A stretch of DNA of 64,000 bases from the NCBI RefSeq assembly GCF_900108405.1, contig NZ_FNXG01000004.1:186001-250000 (forward strand), written 5' to 3'. Under the pieces are notes generated by a model. That model did no database searches and was not told where the DNA came from. It saw only the letters and a list, made by a program, of their open reading frames with translations. The position numbers and the translations under genes were made by a program. Source of the stretch: Paracoccus alkenifer. Its GTDB lineage: Bacteria > Pseudomonadota > Alphaproteobacteria > Rhodobacterales > Rhodobacteraceae. Of the stretch, positions 61,690 to 64,000 are shown piece after piece; positions within the stretch are counted from its first letter, which is position 1; every line of letters begins with the position of its first letter.

Positions 61690-62702
61690 CTGAGATAATC
61701 CACCAGCGAAAGCCGCGACAGCCGGGCCGTCAGCGCATAAAGATTTTCCAGATTGGCCTCGGTCTGGGTCAGGGCGGCCGCGGTTTCATAGGGGTCCGCT
61801 TCGATAATCCCGGTCTTGGCGATCATCATTGCGGTCGTTTCGGCAGCATTACGCGCCGCGTCGCGGGCAATCGCCTCTTCCTGCATCCCGACCTCGGCCC
61901 GTCGCGTGGTCAGCGCGCGAACCCCGGTCAGCGTGACGGCCCCGGCCTGAGAAATCAGCGCGGCCTTGTCCTCTCGCGCCAGACCGACGCCCGGATCATC
62001 CGCGAGGGCCCCCAGCACCAGGCCTTTCAGAATATCCCGGAACGCTGGATCAATTCCGGTCAGCGTCTGCGTCACCGAGCTGTGCGGGCCGACAGCAACG
62101 GGTCGCGGGTCGGTGTTCCCGCCATACCAGCTATCGACGAAGCCTCCGCCTCCGGGTGCTGCGTCGAACCAGCCCGCTACCGCCGCCGCTATCGCCGCAG
62201 GATCGGTCAGCCCCGCGACCTGCGCCCGTGCATCTGCCAGGATCGCCGCCGGATCACCAAGCGGTCGGGTTTCGACCGCGGTGCCGGACAGGACGAACCG
62301 CCCCCCGACATCGACGTTCATCAGGTTGATGACAGCGTCAAGATCATCCCGGGCCTGCCGCGAGCGGATGGTGATGCTGGTATTGTCCATCGCCGAGCCG
62401 CCGGACAACATCCCGGTCCCGATCTCGGAGCCGATCTTGCCGATAGCCTCGAGCGCGGATTGGAGCCCGGCCAGTTCGCCCTGCGCGATGGCCGAGGTTT
62501 CGCGATACGCCGTCAATGCGGTCAGCCGCGATTCGATCTGAGCCAGACGGCCGAAATTACCGCCGACAGCCTGGGCGAGATCGGATTTCACGCCGCTTGC
62601 CGCTTCCTGCGTCAGGGTGAGCAGCCGGGATTTCAACTGCACATTGGCTTGCCGAAGCAGCGCCGCGCGTGACAGATCGCCGATCGAAACACTATTGGTC
62701 AT
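61686..62702 (-). CDS. flgL: Flagellar hook-associated protein 3 (FlgL)
   Basis: 338 aa. Hook-filament junction protein of the flagellin superfamily. The N-terminal helix MTNSVSIGDLSRAALLRQANVQL with SRLLTLTQEAASGVKSDL and the C-terminal helix EANLENLYALTARLSRLSLVDYL are the coiled-coil ends expected for FlgL. VNLMNVDVGGRFVLSGTAVETRPL is the conserved inner region (compare G.YLFSG). Overlaps flgK by 4 bp at its start and flgI by 4 bp at its end. The central Gly-rich stretch is variable in the family. Confidence 0.88.
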   Translation of the reverse strand: MTNSVSIGDLSRAALLRQANVQLKSRLLTLTQEAASGVKSDLAQAVGGNFGRLAQIESRLTALTAYRETSAIAQGELAGLQSALEAIGKIGSEIGTGMLSGGSAMDNTSITIRSRQARDDLDAVINLMNVDVGGRFVLSGTAVETRPLGDPAAILADARAQVAGLTDPAAIAAAVAGWFDAAPGGGGFVDSWYGGNTDPRPVAVGPHSSVTQTLTGIDPAFRDILKGLVLGALADDPGVGLAREDKAALISQAGAVTLTGVRALTTRRAEVGMQEEAIARDAARNAAETTAMMIAKTGIIEADPYETAAALTQTEANLENLYALTARLSRLSLVDYLR

Positions 62703-64000
62703 GTCAGCCTCAATATCGTCATGATCATCTCGTCCACCGCCTTGAGAACACGGGCATTGGCCGCATAGGCGCGTTCAAGCGCGAGCAGCGCCTCTACCTC
62801 GCGGTCCGTGTCGACGCCGTCCTGCTGTAGCAGCGTTGCATAGGTCGAGGATTGGGCCGAGGCCGCGCCAAGGACGCGCTCTGCGTCGAGGCGCCCCGAG
62901 GCAGCGAAAGAGGTCATCTCGGCCGCCATGACCGCAGCGGTGCGCGGCCGCGAACTCATCCCCTGAGGCGCGGCGGTGCGGGGCGTGTCCAGCGCGTTCT
63001 TCATCGCCAATAGCAGGCCCGAGGCACCCGCCGGCCCCGGGGCTGCCGAACCCAGGCCGTCGCGCAGCCGCCAGATCTCGCCGCCCGCGGTCGGGTCTGC
63101 CGCCGGGTTCAGCGACAAACGCTGGGCCAGCCCCGGCGCTGCCGGTGGCATGACACGCGCCCCCGCATCGGTGAACAGCCCGGGATCGGCCGCGCCCAGC
63201 GTCGGATCAACGGCGCTGTCTGCAAAACGGTCGTGCAGGTCAAGCGCAGCCGCATCCAGCCGCGCTTGTGCGGCGGGCGCGTCGACATCGCGAATCTGGA
63301 AATTGGCGGCCAGGCGACCGCCCCCGTAGCGCCCCATCTGCGCGGCCGGGATCTCTTCGCCATTGACGAACAGCAGGCCAAGGGGCGCAGCCCCGGCGCC
63401 CGAGGCCGCGGTCACCTGTCCGGCCGCGACGAATTCAAAACGGGTGGGTTCGGAGCCGTCCAGCAACACCCCTCCGTTTGCGGTGAACAGGGCGACGCGC
63501 CCGCCTTCGCGGGGCATTTCCTTAAGCGGGACGATTTCGCCCAGCATGTCGATCAGGCGCTGGCGTTCATCTTGCAGGGCATTGGCGTCACCCCCCCCGC
63601 CCAGCTGCGTCGCGATCTGGCGGTTGAGGTCCGCGATGCGCTCAAGGCCGGAGTTCAGGGTCGCCACATCCTGCGCAATGGCCTGGTCGGCCACGCTGCG
63701 CGCCTGCTGGATGGTGTTTCCCATCGTGTTATAGGCGCCCGCCAGCGACGCGGCAGCGGAAAGAACCCGGCCAAGACCGGCCTCATTTTCGGGGCGCGCC
63801 GAGGCCGCCGTCAAAGCCGCATCGAATTCCGAAAGCAGCGTGGTCAGCGCGCCGGGCTGGCCGGGCACCCCCATCATGTCGGACATGGATTTGTGAAAAT
63901 CCGCAAGCGTCTGCGCGTGCGAGGTCGCGGCCGAGGCCAGCCTGCCCTGCGCAAGCACCGAAGTGTTCACGATCCGCGCCACGCCATCGACCTGCACCCC
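62699..64000 (-). CDS. flgK: Flagellar hook-associated protein 1 (FlgK), 3' part (partial)
   Basis: The frame is open to the right edge and the N-terminus lies outside; the GTG near 63997 is internal. Visible are GVARIVNTSVLAQ, the D0/D1 helix LADFHKSMSDMMGVP, LNSGLERIADLNRQIATQ, then DERQRLIDMLGEIVPL, all FlgK-like, and the C-terminal helix VDTDREVEALLALERAYAANARVLKAVDEMIMTILRL that ends all FlgK proteins. Together with flgL and flgI it shows a hook-filament operon read leftwards. About 434 residues are in the window. Confidence 0.93.
   Translation of the reverse strand, partial: GVQVDGVARIVNTSVLAQGRLASAATSHAQTLADFHKSMSDMMGVPGQPGALTTLLSEFDAALTAASARPENEAGLGRVLSAAASLAGAYNTMGNTIQQARSVADQAIAQDVATLNSGLERIADLNRQIATQLGGGGDANALQDERQRLIDMLGEIVPLKEMPREGGRVALFTANGGVLLDGSEPTRFEFVAAGQVTAASGAGAAPLGLLFVNGEEIPAAQMGRYGGGRLAANFQIRDVDAPAAQARLDAAALDLHDRFADSAVDPTLGAADPGLFTDAGARVMPPAAPGLAQRLSLNPAADPTAGGEIWRLRDGLGSAAPGPAGASGLLLAMKNALDTPRTAAPQGMSSRPRTAAVMAAEMTSFAASGRLDAERVLGAASAQSSTYATLLQQDGVDTDREVEALLALERAYAANARVLKAVDEMIMTILRLT

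Overview
The window is high-GC (about two-thirds G+C by eye) and reads as chromosomal DNA of a Rhodobacteraceae-type alphaproteobacterium. The pointers are the sqdB-sqdD-sqdC sulfolipid gene order known from Rhodobacter sphaeroides, serC-serA divergent from serB with an alphaproteobacterial-type serC leader hairpin, dnaK-dnaJ behind a CTTG-N17-CTTATAT RpoH-type promoter, an IalB-family exported protein, fabA-fabB-fabI, and a flagellar flgK-flgL-flgI end. I cannot assign a genus. No tRNA, rRNA, CRISPR array, prophage or intact insertion sequence was seen.

Layout. 1-5 kb: nucleotide-sugar and envelope genes (partial glycosyltransferase, galE, galU, kdsB, cysQ, a lone capsule-export-type ABC permease). 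5-9.4 kb: dnaK, dnaJ, radC. 9.5-16 kb: a nitronate monooxygenase-like enzyme, the serine genes serB / serC-serA, a PPP phosphatase and hspQ. 16-27.4 kb: a TSUP transporter, asparaginase II, an IalB protein, rlmN, infC (apparent AUA start), an alanine-rich membrane-anchored protein coupled to a degenerate GT2-like protein, gdhA, fabA-fabB-fabI and a hydrolase. 27.7-38.5 kb: an accessory surface-polysaccharide island with a GT25 enzyme, a 982-aa exported multidomain hydrolase-like protein, two Gfo/Idh/MocA oxidoreductases, an epimerase, a GT4, a WecG/TagA-type transferase, an unassigned TIM-barrel-like protein and an undetected 45-codon frame; its right part is visibly less GC-rich. 38.5-46.9 kb: thyX, gloA, a MarR regulator, sdhE, aspC, a cardiolipin synthase-like protein, malate synthase G and a divergent IclR regulator. 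47-60.5 kb: sqdBDC, pgm and a very large NdvB/Cgs-type cyclic beta-1,2-glucan synthase. 60.6-64 kb: flgI, flgL and the 3' part of flgK.

How the genes connect. pgm (glucose-1-phosphate), galU (UDP-glucose) and galE feed the sulfolipid operon (UDP-glucose to UDP-sulfoquinovose), the cyclic glucan synthase and the polysaccharide island, so much of the window concerns UDP-sugar use and the cell envelope. kdsB supports LPS, and fabABI and the Cls-like protein support membrane lipids.

The most notable unexplained signals are a dispersed intergenic repeat (GC hairpin followed by a GGATATTT core and one of a few 3' tails) seen at about eight places, a perfect 25-bp inverted repeat between serC and serA, unassigned palindromes in promoter regions, small frames with gene-like placement, and the large SGNH plus clan-A-hydrolase-like plus RTX-like secreted protein.
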